From Litchfieldia alkalitelluris (GTDB taxonomy: Bacteria; Bacillota; Bacilli; Bacillales; Salisediminibacteriaceae): a stretch of 64,000 nt of DNA. The notes beneath the pieces are model-generated. The model saw only the letters and a program-made list of their open reading frames with translations. It had not been told where the DNA came from and made no database searches. The position numbers were made by a program, and so were the translations under genes. The stretch covers positions 621,022-685,021 of the forward strand of contig NZ_KZ119600.1 in NCBI RefSeq assembly GCF_002153425.1, in the 5' to 3' direction. This document shows positions 52,270 to 61,286 of the stretch, in pieces. The stretch's first letter is position 1. Each line of letters begins with the position of its first letter.

Positions 52270-54000
52270 ATGATGAAAAAAAATTGGCTTTATATTGCAA
52301 TGTTAGCTTTAATTTTAGTTTTTGCTGCCTGTTCTACGGAAGAAGATGCATCTAATGAAGCGCCTGATGGTACTGATGACCCGGATACAGAAGAAGAAGT
52401 TGACGATACTGAAGCAGATGATGGTGAAGAGGAACCTGCTATAGATACAACACCAATAACATATCACTATTTTAATGCGGCTGCACCTGGACGAGACATG
52501 GATACAAATGAAACGAGAATTGGTCAAATTCTAGAAGAAAGAACAGGTGTTAATTTTACATTAGAGCATATTGTAGGAGATATTAATACCAAAATTGGTG
52601 TAATGGTAGCAAGTGGTGATTATCCAGATGTGGTTATACCTGATGCTGCTATTGACATTATGCTAGATGCGGAGGCGTTTATTCCATTAAACGACCTACT
52701 TGAAGAGCATGGTCCAACTATTTTAGAAATATATGGTCCATATTTAGATCACTTTACTATGGCTGACGGAAACATTTATTATTTACCATTTGGTGCAACA
52801 ATCAATGACCATATACCTGATCCAAATATCAATCAAGGCGCATTCTGGATTCAACGTGCTGTTCTAGAAGCGAATGATTATCCAAATATTAAAACAATCG
52901 ATCAATACTTTGAATTAATTGAGAATTATGCAGCAGAAAATCCACAAATTGACGGTATGAATGTTATACCTTATACTGGTTTAACGTATGATTGGAGATT
53001 CTTTGCTTTCTCAAATATTCCTAACCACCTAGCTGGTTATCCTAATGACGGTGGAGTTATGGTTGATATGGAAACACACGAAGCGAGCGTATATGCTGAT
53101 TCGGAATATGCAAAACGTTGGTTAGAAAAGTTAAACGAAATTTATCATAAAGGTCTATTAGATGAAGAAATGTTTGTTTCTAACTATGATGAATACTTAT
53201 CGAAGTTAGCATCAGGGCGTGTTCTCGGATTCTTTGATTATGGTTGGCAGTTTGGTGATGCAAGAATAGCATTACAAGATGCAGGAAACCCTGAACGTGA
53301 GTTTATGGCATTCCCAGTAGTTTTTGATGAAGATATTAAAGATCAATATATTGATGCTCCTACATTTGTAGGTAACCGTGGAGCTGGTATTACGATTAAT
53401 GCAGAAAACCCAGAACGAATTATTCAATATTGGAATGAATTACTCTCTGAAGAAGTTCAAAGAATGGTTCATTGGGGCTTCGAGGGTGAACACTATGAAG
53501 TAGATGAAAATGGTCGCTTCTGGCGTACTGATGAGCAAATTGAACTTGCACGTGATGAAGATCTTAGAGATGAATTAGGTATGAATACGTATAACTGGGA
53601 TTGGCCAGTGGTAGGTGGTACTTTCTCTGATGGAAATGCTGTGGGACCAGCTGGACAACCAGAAGTTGCTTATATTCAATATAGGGAAGAAGAAAAAGAA
53701 CTTCTAGACGCATACAATATTAGTACATTCTCAGAACTATTTGCTGATCCAGATGATCGTCCATGGTTCCCAGCTTGGAGTGCAAATATTGCTCAAGGGT
53801 CGCCTGAACAATTATTTGAAGAGCGTTCTGAAGAGATTATTCGAAGACACTATCCAAGAATTGCAATGGCAGCTGAAGGCGAGTTTGAATCAGCTTGGGA
53901 AGAATTTGTAAGTGCATACCGTGAGCTTGATGTAGAAGGTTACGAGCAATTCTTTACTGAAATCGTTCAAGCGCGAGTACGCGGAGAATTTAATAACTAA
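52270..54000 (+). CDS. Extracellular solute-binding lipoprotein (LplA/YtcQ-like)
   Basis: A 576-residue sugar-type ABC binding protein. The signal ends in the lipobox VFAACSTEE; an acidic linker of ~50 residues follows; the rest matches large family-1 binding proteins for oligosaccharides (TRIGQILEERTGVNFTLEH, ASGDYPDVVIP, WNELLSEEVQRMVHWGFEG). It would capture a sugar outside the cell, but no permease or ATPase gene is next to it. The ATG at 52270 (or 52273) follows GGAAAGGGG. It probably works with the oxidoreductase module upstream. Confidence 0.9.
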   Translation: MMKKNWLYIAMLALILVFAACSTEEDASNEAPDGTDDPDTEEEVDDTEADDGEEEPAIDTTPITYHYFNAAAPGRDMDTNETRIGQILEERTGVNFTLEHIVGDINTKIGVMVASGDYPDVVIPDAAIDIMLDAEAFIPLNDLLEEHGPTILEIYGPYLDHFTMADGNIYYLPFGATINDHIPDPNINQGAFWIQRAVLEANDYPNIKTIDQYFELIENYAAENPQIDGMNVIPYTGLTYDWRFFAFSNIPNHLAGYPNDGGVMVDMETHEASVYADSEYAKRWLEKLNEIYHKGLLDEEMFVSNYDEYLSKLASGRVLGFFDYGWQFGDARIALQDAGNPEREFMAFPVVFDEDIKDQYIDAPTFVGNRGAGITINAENPERIIQYWNELLSEEVQRMVHWGFEGEHYEVDENGRFWRTDEQIELARDEDLRDELGMNTYNWDWPVVGGTFSDGNAVGPAGQPEVAYIQYREEEKELLDAYNISTFSELFADPDDRPWFPAWSANIAQGSPEQLFEERSEEIIRRHYPRIAMAAEGEFESAWEEFVSAYRELDVEGYEQFFTEIVQARVRGEFNN

Positions 54001-54014
54001 GAGGTAGTAACTTA

Positions 54015-54053
54015 AAGCTGTGGTAACTTTAAAAGTTATCACAGCTTGTTTTT
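54015..54053 (+). terminator. Terminator after solute-binding gene
   Basis: AAGCTGTG and CACAGCTT form an 8-bp stem with an inner TAACTTT/AAAGTTA stem, followed by T residues. Confidence 0.85.
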
Positions 54054-54070
54054 ATTCGCTGGTTATCTTT

Positions 54071-54112
54071 AGTGCAGAGCCGGGAATTATTCGGATTCAG
54101 GCACTATTTTTT
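54071..54112 (+). terminator. Second hairpin with AGTGC/GCACT arms
   Basis: AGTGC (54071-54075) pairs with GCACT (54101-54105), with an inner CCG/CGG, followed by six T residues. Its arms resemble those of the 52-bp repeat array at 24781. Confidence 0.55.
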
Positions 54113-54134
54113 ACGTAAACCAAGAGGGCGTTTA

Positions 54135-55040
54135 TTAAAAAAGGATTTCTAATAATGATATTAACAGCGTTATCGTAAAAATACTGATCAAAGTGGAAAC
54201 GAGAGTGATACTTGAGACAAGCTTAGGTTCAGAATTAAATTCAACGGAATACATGACCATTGTGGCTGCTGATGGTGTTGCTGCCAAGACGATTAATACT
54301 TTTGCAAGAAGAGGATCCATCGGTAAAAAAATCGTTATGACAAATGCTATTATAGGGGAAATGATTAACCTCATCATTACTCCAAAACTGATTTTTGACC
54401 ATTCAAAGCTTTCCCACTTAATTTTTGCCAGTTGCATTCCTAGTAATATCATGACAGTCGGGATGGTTGCCTCGGATATGATATCAAGTGGCAGTAAAAA
54501 AGTGTTTGGTAGTTTCACCCCAGTGCTCTTGAATAATAATGCTAGAATCACAGCATATGTAGCGGGCAATGTGAAAATAACCTTAATGGCTGTTCTGAAG
54601 CCCGTAAGCCCTTTTGCTGCATAATAAACTCCAAAAAAATTCATGATGATAGATTGTAGCACCATAAAGATAATTGCAAAAGCAAATCCAGCTTCTCCAT
54701 ATGCAAACAGGATAATTGGTGCACCGTAATTCCCAGAGTTCATAAACGCTGTGGATAGGATCAGACCACTTTCTGTTTTTGTTGGATAATTACTAATGCG
54801 ACTATACAATTTGTTCAATATAATTAAGGAAAACAACAGAATTAATGCAAAAATCGCCATATATAAATATTGCATATTTACATCTGCCTGATAAAATGTA
54901 CGAAAAACAAGTGCTGGGGTCATAACATAAATTGCTATTGTGGAAATTGGTTTGATGTCGACCCTTTTCCAATATTGCAACAGATACCCAGCAAGAAATA
55001 CGAGAAGTACAGGAAGAACCACTTCAAAGAAAATGGTCAT
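54135..55040 (-). CDS. AEC-family (auxin efflux carrier-like) transporter
   Basis: A 301-residue membrane protein with about ten helices arranged in two inverted halves, with the conserved STAFMNSGNYGAPIILFAYG motif and the C-terminal VIVLAATPSAATM-like stretch (VLAATPSAATMVMYSVEF). Bacterial members export or import organic acids such as malate. GAGGTGG precedes the ATG. It is monocistronic. Confidence 0.9.
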   Translation of the reverse strand: MTIFFEVVLPVLLVFLAGYLLQYWKRVDIKPISTIAIYVMTPALVFRTFYQADVNMQYLYMAIFALILLFSLIILNKLYSRISNYPTKTESGLILSTAFMNSGNYGAPIILFAYGEAGFAFAIIFMVLQSIIMNFFGVYYAAKGLTGFRTAIKVIFTLPATYAVILALLFKSTGVKLPNTFLLPLDIISEATIPTVMILLGMQLAKIKWESFEWSKISFGVMMRLIISPIIAFVITIFLPMDPLLAKVLIVLAATPSAATMVMYSVEFNSEPKLVSSITLVSTLISIFTITLLISLLEILF

Positions 55041-55096
55041 TGTTTTTCACCACCTCACCATTATCATAACATTGATAGTAGAGGTGAAATAAGAAA

Positions 55097-55136
55097 AGCG
55101 CAAGCGCCTATGGTCACGAGAACAGGCGCTTCCGCT
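55097..55136. repeat. Interspersed AAAGCGCAAGCGCC hairpin
   Basis: AGCGCAAGCGCCT and AGGCGCTTCCGCT pair with one mismatch around a 14-base loop. I know AAAGCGCAAGCGCC-type stems as a frequent intergenic element in Bacillus genomes. The rest of the gap from 55041 to 55286 has no gene. Confidence 0.6.
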
Positions 55137-55286
55137 AGTTATGTTTTCGAATAGGTTCGTTATGTTAATTTGTCATCATTCCTCGGATTGAATAGAGATT
55201 CACATAAGTCTCGACAAAGTTAGATGACATACCGTCCATTTCCTCATTATTTCCTAGGTAATATTGTAGTAGATTGTTGTAGAAAA

Positions 55287-56099
55287 TTAATGATAATCAA
55301 CTTGATTAGGTGTAAAACTATTTTTATCCATAATCGAAAGTAGTCCATCGAGTATTTGTTTGTTAGTCTTGCTGTTAATTTCATGTGGATTGTTGCCGTT
55401 TACTGAAAATGATTGAGTGTGGCTTGGTGGCGATTCACCGCATATATCGACACCTTCAATTGTTTTATAGTTTGATATAAGTTGAATGGTTTCATTAAGG
55501 AAAGAAAGATGTAAGTCACCTTGATCCCAATTTGTAATAGCGTCGTTTCTATTTAAAACATCTTTATCGATGCTTATGTAGACAGTGCGAGTTGGAATTT
55601 GTTGCAGGATTTGTTTATAGATTATTTTCTTGTTTAACGAAAATGGTGTGTTTGGAAAAATAGTGACTTTATGTGCTACATGGGGAGGGATAGTCTTAAT
55701 TAGTTCAGGATTGACACCTATTATGATAACTTTTTTCAATAGTTTTAATTGCTCGATTGCATGTAACCCCCAGGAGCCACACGTAATAAAATCCGATAAT
55801 GGTGACTTCAATAAATCGGTATGATGATCAAATAAAACGAGTGTAAATGGCACTCTTACGTTACTTAACAATAAATAGGTTACATAATGGTAGTCTCCAC
55901 TTCCTATAAAGGTAATCCCGTTGTTCTCTTTCTTTCTAATCTTTTCATAAATGGTAGATAAGGAATATTCTTCACAATACTTCTTTGTACCTCTTAATCT
56001 TGTAAAATCAATCCAGTCATATTCATTGTTGTGTAAAAACGGTTGTGAGTCGTAGGTGTGATCAAAGTCTAAAACAGTAACATGGCGTTTCTGATTCAT
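55287..56099 (-). CDS. Arginase/deacetylase-fold protein
   Basis: A 270-residue protein of the arginase-like superfamily. The metal ligands of the fold appear in order: FIGSGDYHYVTYLLL, LFDHHTDLL and SIDKDVLNRND. The C-terminal SPPSHTQSFSVNGNNPHE part is unusual and may cover the active site. A substrate cannot be given; family members hydrolyse guanidino or amide bonds. The ATG at 56099 follows AAGGGTG. Confidence 0.75.
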   Translation of the reverse strand: MNQKRHVTVLDFDHTYDSQPFLHNNEYDWIDFTRLRGTKKYCEEYSLSTIYEKIRKKENNGITFIGSGDYHYVTYLLLSNVRVPFTLVLFDHHTDLLKSPLSDFITCGSWGLHAIEQLKLLKKVIIIGVNPELIKTIPPHVAHKVTIFPNTPFSLNKKIIYKQILQQIPTRTVYISIDKDVLNRNDAITNWDQGDLHLSFLNETIQLISNYKTIEGVDICGESPPSHTQSFSVNGNNPHEINSKTNKQILDGLLSIMDKNSFTPNQVDYH

Positions 56100-56236
56100 T
56101 ATAATCACCCTTGCTATTATTTTTATTGTGAAAGAATGATAGTAGGCTAAAATCTTGTTGTGGGAGAGATAAAATAGGAGTTAACTATATTTTACTTCAT
56201 TAATGAGTAAAAGCTAGTTTACTAAGTCCTATTTTC

Positions 56237-56947
56237 CTAGTACTTCCCCATTGTAAAACCGTGAAAATATCTTCCACCATATGGAGTTAACACGAAATCA
56301 ACAATGTTAATTATCCCTTCTTTTGTTCCTGATTTGTAAAACTCATCAAATGCTACAACAAACTTATCTGCGAAATCTGGATCATAATTTCGGAGGGAGC
56401 GAATAATCCATTTTGATTCACCAATCCATTGCATATTTGTTCGAAGATAGAATTCATGTATCCACTCGGCTAAAGTGTTGGCAATGAAAATCTCTTCTTC
56501 TCGAACTGTTGCACCAACAAAGTCATCTAATGCATCAGTGAGAAAATATCGCTTCATGTCCACTTTTTCTTTCGACCATGGCTCTGGGCCTTCTTCTAAG
56601 AATTCCTTGGCTTCTCTTTTAATCGAAGTGATAACTCCTAGATCAATAATAGTTACACCCTCTACAATCATTTTTGGGTGAGTTGGAATTGCTCTTTCAT
56701 AATCACTCTGAAAAATTTGTTTATAAGATGTTAAGTTGTTGGCAAATACTTCAATTGGCCAGTTTTGAAATAGTAATGATTCACGATATGGGGCAGGAAG
56801 CATTCCATCAAAAACAATAATATCTAAGTCTGAAGTTGAAGTGGTATCTCCACGTACAACACTACCGGCTAGGATGGCCCCATAGCAGTTCGGGTAATAT
56901 TGAAAAATAAATTGCTTTGCTGTTTCATAAGGTGTTGCCTTTTCCAT
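56237..56947 (-). CDS. Nucleotidyltransferase-domain protein
   Basis: A 236-residue protein with a GSx10DxD nucleotidyltransferase motif (GSVVRGDTTSTSDLD) near residue 30 and a helical C-terminal domain. The layout resembles aminoglycoside adenylyltransferase-like proteins, but no resistance specificity can be claimed. No clear partner gene is adjacent, unlike MntA at 37442. Confidence 0.8.
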   Translation of the reverse strand: MEKATPYETAKQFIFQYYPNCYGAILAGSVVRGDTTSTSDLDIIVFDGMLPAPYRESLLFQNWPIEVFANNLTSYKQIFQSDYERAIPTHPKMIVEGVTIIDLGVITSIKREAKEFLEEGPEPWSKEKVDMKRYFLTDALDDFVGATVREEEIFIANTLAEWIHEFYLRTNMQWIGESKWIIRSLRNYDPDFADKFVVAFDEFYKSGTKEGIINIVDFVLTPYGGRYFHGFTMGKY

Positions 56948-57115
56948 TTACATTCACCCATTCCCATTTCTAGATATAATACAAGTCATTTGAGCCTTCA
57001 TACATTAAAAAAGTATATGAGAGCATAACCTGTTTAATATCTAACTAAGGGAAAAGGTTATTATATGAAAGATAAAGAGCCTAATATGAAACAGACTTTC
57101 AGTGTAAGGGAGGAT

Positions 57116-57145
57116 TTAACGGTTGGTTTATTTCTTTGTTATAAT
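57116..57145 (+). promoter_or_regulatory. Likely sigma-A promoter of yitT-like gene
   Basis: TTAACG at 57116-57121 and TATAAT at 57140-57145 are separated by 18 bases, 31 bp before the ATG. The upstream 56948-57115 has no supported gene. Confidence 0.55.
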
Positions 57146-57176
57146 GTAAAAACAAACATAATGAAGGGGGCTATAT

Positions 57177-58013
57177 ATGACTAAAATACTAGACTATTTC
57201 ATACTAACTGCAGGTTCAATCATAGTAGCTGCTGGTTTAGAACTAATCCTTGCCCCTAATGAACTTGTCGATGGGGGAGTTACTGCGATTGCAATTATGT
57301 CTAAAGCTGTCTGGAATATTCCCATATGGGTCGTCTTTTTATTACTTAATATTCCTACATTAATTTTTGCATCTAAATATATGGGGAAGAAGTTTGTTGT
57401 TCGCACCCTTTATGCAAATGTTGTCACTAGTATTGCCTTGATATGGATGGCTCCGATGCAACCAATCACAACATCTGAGGTATTAATCGTATTGTATGGT
57501 GGTTTACTTTTAGGACTGGGGATCGGTCTTGTTGTCAAGATGGGTGGCGCTATTGATGGGACGGAGATGCTCGGTATTTGGGTGAACAAAAAATATCGCA
57601 TTCCATTTAGTACTTTTCTGTTTAGCATAAATGCAGTCATTTTATCTGTTGCAGCCTTTGTCTATTCCCTAGAGCAAGCGATGTTTTCTATTGCAATATT
57701 CTTTATCGTTTCAAAAACAATTGATTTTGTTTTAGACGGGTTAAACCAGGAAAAATCCATTACGATTATTTCAAGCAAGCCAGAAGAAGTAGGTGTGAGG
57801 TTAATGGAGGACTTGGATATCCAGCTAACTTATTTACATGGACAAGGTGGATATACAAAAGAAGATAGAAAAATCATTTATTGCATCACAAATCGATTTA
57901 TGTATCCTAAAGTAAGAGAGCTTGTACTAAATGTAGATCCTGATGCTGTGCTAGAGGCATCCATGGTCAATGAAACTACTGGAATTAAGCATAAGAGGTT
58001 TGATCGCTTCTAG
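57177..58013 (+). CDS. YitT-family membrane protein
   Basis: A 278-residue protein with about five helices (residues ~10-175) followed by a soluble DUF2179 domain (EKSITIISSKPEEVGVRLME ... RKIIYCITNRF). The PNELVDGGVTAIAIM and KMGGAIDGTEMLGIW motifs identify the YitT/YebE family; transport function is unknown. GAAGGGGG precedes the ATG. The Ktr gene starts 27 bp later on the same strand. Confidence 0.9.
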   Translation: MTKILDYFILTAGSIIVAAGLELILAPNELVDGGVTAIAIMSKAVWNIPIWVVFLLLNIPTLIFASKYMGKKFVVRTLYANVVTSIALIWMAPMQPITTSEVLIVLYGGLLLGLGIGLVVKMGGAIDGTEMLGIWVNKKYRIPFSTFLFSINAVILSVAAFVYSLEQAMFSIAIFFIVSKTIDFVLDGLNQEKSITIISSKPEEVGVRLMEDLDIQLTYLHGQGGYTKEDRKIIYCITNRFMYPKVRELVLNVDPDAVLEASMVNETTGIKHKRFDRF

Positions 58014-58040
58014 GTGATTATTAAAAAGGAGATGGGAAGG

Positions 58041-58703
58041 ATGGCAGAGAAGAAACAGTTTGTAGTTATCGGATTAGGAAGATTTGGGGGAAGTGTGTGT
58101 AAAGAGCTGGTAAAACAAGGACATGAAGTGCTTGCAATAGATACAGATGAGCAGAAGGTTAATGATTATGCGAGGTTCGCTACTCATGCTGTGATTGCAA
58201 ATTCTACTGATGAAGCAGCCTTAAACTCCCTTGGAATTAGAAACTTTGAAAATGTCGTCGTTGCAATCGGTGATAATATTCAAGCTAGTATTTTAACTAC
58301 TTTAGTTTTAAAGGAAATGGGTGTGAAAAATGTTCTTGTAAAGGCTAAGAACGATTATCATCATAAAGTGTTGGAGAAAATTGGTGCTGATCACATCGTT
58401 CACCCTGAAAATGATATGGGAAGGCGTGTCGCTCAACATTTATCAGATGACAAAATTATTGATTTCATCGAGTTATCGGAAGAGTACAGCATTGTTGAAC
58501 TATTTGCTACCTCTAAATTAGCTGGTAAATCATTAATTGACTTAAATATACGTGCTCGGTTTGGAGTAACGATATTAGCAGTGAAAAAAGGGGAAGTCAT
58601 CAATATATCTCCAGAGCCAACTTATCAAATTACTGAGGAAGATTTATTAATCGTCATTGGACATAACCAGGATATAAAAAGATTTGAAGAACAGGGAATG
58701 TAA
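58041..58703 (+). CDS. ktrC: TrkA/KtrC-type K+ channel regulator
   Basis: A 220-residue cytosolic RCK protein that gates K+ uptake through KtrB or KtrD. The N-terminal Rossmann part (VVIGLGRFGGSVCKEL) binds ATP or ADP and the C-terminal TrkA_C domain (ELFATSKLAGKSLIDL) binds c-di-AMP in relatives. AAGGAG precedes the ATG at 58041. The channel partner is not adjacent, as with ktrC of B. subtilis. ktrA is an equal possibility. Confidence 0.88.
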   Translation: MAEKKQFVVIGLGRFGGSVCKELVKQGHEVLAIDTDEQKVNDYARFATHAVIANSTDEAALNSLGIRNFENVVVAIGDNIQASILTTLVLKEMGVKNVLVKAKNDYHHKVLEKIGADHIVHPENDMGRRVAQHLSDDKIIDFIELSEEYSIVELFATSKLAGKSLIDLNIRARFGVTILAVKKGEVINISPEPTYQITEEDLLIVIGHNQDIKRFEEQGM

Positions 58704-58848
58704 TACGTGAAAAACTGCTCATCCCTTAGGGGTGCTTGAAGTGGAAAACTTCTTTCGGAATGACGTTAAACTTACATATTAGAATTTAATAAAGTTTTGT
58801 CTTCACGTACTGAACAACAACATTAGCATATTGGATCAAATCATATGA

Positions 58849-58868
58849 TATATGACACTTGTCATATA
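58849..58868. promoter_or_regulatory. Likely DesR operator
   Basis: TATATGACACTTGTCATATA is a perfect 9+2+9 inverted repeat, with a further TTATGAC half-site near 58882. DesR of B. subtilis binds TGAC/GTCA-type dyads upstream of des. The position is about 20-40 bp above the -35 region, suitable for an activator. Confidence 0.65.
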
Positions 58869-58888
58869 CCCTCCTTGACGTTTATGAC

Positions 58889-58917
58889 TTATCTAACATT
58901 TGCACATTTCTTATAAT
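58889..58917 (+). promoter_or_regulatory. Promoter of des with weak -35
   Basis: TATAAT at 58912-58917 has TTATCT at the -35 position (58889-58894, 17-base spacer). A strong -10 with a poor -35 is as expected of a promoter that needs DesR. Confidence 0.55.
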
Positions 58918-58985
58918 GTTTATAGTTAAAAATGTTACTTGAAGTGCTTGTGTAAATAAGTTCAGTTATTTGGGGGGAGTATGTG

Positions 58986-60080
58986 ATGAGTAAATCTAAC
59001 ATTGCTAAGCTAAAAAAAGATGTTTCACCATTTGAAAAAACTAATACAAAAACGAGTATGAAGCAAATCTTTAATACATTAGGTCCATTATTACTATTAT
59101 GGTATGGTGCGTATTTAAGTTTATCTGTATCCTACTGGTTAACTCTACCACTTTTAGTTATTACTGCAGGTTTTGTAGTACGGACATTTATCATTTTTCA
59201 CGATTGCTGTCATCAATCGTTTTTTAAGAATAGGAAGGCTAATGATATTCTAGGTACAATCACAGGAATTATCACCCTTGTACCATATCAGCAATGGAAG
59301 AACAGTCATAACATTCACCATGCATCGAGCAGTAACTTAGATAAACGTGGTACAGGTGATATGTGGATTATGACAGTGGATGAATATATGGAAGCTTCTA
59401 TTTGGAAAAAAATCGCGTATCGTTTCTATCGAAATCCATTCGTAATGTTAGTATTAGGGCCAGTCGCCGTCTTTTTAATACAGTATCGCTTTAATGTGAA
59501 AGGTGCAAAAAGGAAAGAGAAGATAAATACACATGTGACAAATCTAGGGATCGTTGGTTTATATGCTGGTCTTACTGTATTAATTGGCTGGGAAGCATTT
59601 TTAATGATTCAAGGCCCCGTGTTACTTGTTTCAGGAATGTTAGGAATCTGGCTTTTCTATGTTCAGCACCAGTTTGAAGAGACATATTTTGAGCATGATG
59701 AAGAGTGGAGTTATGTTCAGGCTGCTGTAGACGGAAGTTCATATTATAAGCTTCCTAAAGTACTACAGTGGGTGACAGGGAACATTGGTTTTCACCATGT
59801 CCATCACTTGAGTCCGCGTGTACCAAATTACAACTTGGAGAAGGCTCACAATGCAACACCGCCCCTTCAAAAGGCAACGACTATTACGGTAAAAACTAGT
59901 CTAAAGTCACTAAATTTCCGTTTGTGGGACGAAGATAGGAAAGAGTTTATTAGTTTTAAAGGCTTGAAGCAATATAAGAAGAATCTAAGAAATAATGCAA
60001 CCAACATTACTAGGGAACTGAATTTGGAAAACTTAGAAGACGTTATGTCAAATAAAGACGATTTAAGGAAAGTCAATTAA
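58986..60080 (+). CDS. des: Membrane fatty-acid desaturase
   Basis: A 364-residue acyl-lipid desaturase that puts a double bond into membrane phospholipid chains on cooling. All three histidine boxes are seen: HDCCH (72-76), HNIHH (108-112) and a late HHVHH in GFHHVHHLSP. Four main helices fit the family. The ATG at 58986 follows GGGGGGAG. The desK-desR genes follow, as in B. subtilis, where Des is a delta-5 desaturase. Confidence 0.95.
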   Translation: MSKSNIAKLKKDVSPFEKTNTKTSMKQIFNTLGPLLLLWYGAYLSLSVSYWLTLPLLVITAGFVVRTFIIFHDCCHQSFFKNRKANDILGTITGIITLVPYQQWKNSHNIHHASSSNLDKRGTGDMWIMTVDEYMEASIWKKIAYRFYRNPFVMLVLGPVAVFLIQYRFNVKGAKRKEKINTHVTNLGIVGLYAGLTVLIGWEAFLMIQGPVLLVSGMLGIWLFYVQHQFEETYFEHDEEWSYVQAAVDGSSYYKLPKVLQWVTGNIGFHHVHHLSPRVPNYNLEKAHNATPPLQKATTITVKTSLKSLNFRLWDEDRKEFISFKGLKQYKKNLRNNATNITRELNLENLEDVMSNKDDLRKVN

Positions 60081-60149
60081 CGGAGATTATGTTAAGATAT
60101 TAACTAATGAGGTGACATTACAGTTAATTGAAATAGGGAAGGTGTAAGC

Positions 60150-61286
60150 ATGAAAAACTGGAATCATAAGTTTCGTGAAAAAACAGGACTGAGTCCATAT
60201 GTTTGGATTGTGTTTTATATCCTTCCCTTTTATTTTATTATATACGATACGCCAACATGGCAAATTGTTGTAGGTATTACAATGATCGTCGGCTTTTTCA
60301 TATGTTACGTGCTATCCTTTGCAACTAAAGGATGGCTTGTTTATTTAGGTGCAAGTATTCAAATTGCCATTTCAACTGCCATGAGTGTGATTTTTGGATA
60401 TATTTATTTCTTCCTGTTCCTTGCTTTTTTTATAGGGAACATCCGCCACAAAGGTGCTTTTATTACGCTATACACGATTTTGTTAGTCACAACATTTGGC
60501 TCTAGTTACTATGGTTTTATTGCTCATAGTGTTTTTATCATTCAGCTTCCTTTTATTTTTCTCAGTATCATTGCAGTTATCTTACTCCCTGTGAGCACTT
60601 ACAATAAAAATAAAGAGGAACACTTGCAAGGGCGACTTGATGATGCCCATAAGCAAATATCGGAGCTTGTAAAAATTAGAGAACGCCAGAGAATCTCGAG
60701 AGATTTACATGACACGTTAGGACAAAAACTTTCTCTTATTGGCTTAAAAAGTGATTTAGCCGCTAGATTGATTAGCAAAAATCCAGACAAGGCACGATCT
60801 GAAATTAAGGACGTACAAAATACAGCTAGAATAGCCTTAATGGAAGTCCGGGAGCTTGTAATGGAGATGCGTGGTGCAAAGATAGAGGATGAGTTTTTCA
60901 GAATCAAACAAATATTAGATGCTGCTCAAATAAAACTTCAACTAGAAGGAGAGTTAGAGCTACCTAACACATCACTAGTTGGAGAAAATGTCCTCAGTAT
61001 GTGCTTAAAGGAAGCGGTTACGAACATTGTCAGACACAGTAATGCTTCTGAGTGTGTGATATCGATTCAACCGACAGATACGGAAGCAGTCTTAACGATT
61101 CAGGATAATGGAGTTGGCTTTGATAATACTGGTAAAAAGAATACTGGAAGTGGATTAAAAGGGATGAGAGAACGACTTGAATTTGTAAACGGTAGTATGG
61201 ACATTAAAACAAGTAATGGTGATGGCACGGAAGTTATGATCAAGGTACCTAACAATGTGGGGAAATTTGGGGAGGAGGTAGAGTAA
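60150..61286 (+). CDS. desK: Cold-sensing histidine kinase DesK
   Basis: A 378-residue membrane kinase of the HPK7 class. Five helices span residues ~18-150 and sense membrane thickness and order. The phosphorylated His187 lies in SRDLHDTLGQKLSL, the same place as His188 of B. subtilis DesK; the ATPase domain has KEAVTNIVRHS, DNGVGF and GSGLKGMRERL. It phosphorylates DesR when the membrane stiffens in the cold. Its stop is immediately followed by the desR ATG. Confidence 0.94.
   Translation: MKNWNHKFREKTGLSPYVWIVFYILPFYFIIYDTPTWQIVVGITMIVGFFICYVLSFATKGWLVYLGASIQIAISTAMSVIFGYIYFFLFLAFFIGNIRHKGAFITLYTILLVTTFGSSYYGFIAHSVFIIQLPFIFLSIIAVILLPVSTYNKNKEEHLQGRLDDAHKQISELVKIRERQRISRDLHDTLGQKLSLIGLKSDLAARLISKNPDKARSEIKDVQNTARIALMEVRELVMEMRGAKIEDEFFRIKQILDAAQIKLQLEGELELPNTSLVGENVLSMCLKEAVTNIVRHSNASECVISIQPTDTEAVLTIQDNGVGFDNTGKKNTGSGLKGMRERLEFVNGSMDIKTSNGDGTEVMIKVPNNVGKFGEEVE

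Noticed and set aside
57065..57184. 39-codon frame (MKDKEPNMKQTFS...) before the yitT-like gene
   Set aside because: It covers the likely -35 and -10 of that gene and overlaps its start; no good ribosome site.
58704..58800. Riboswitch downstream of the Ktr gene
   Set aside because: Small hairpins are present, but they do not match the c-di-AMP (ydaO) riboswitch core and no gene in the right position would be controlled.
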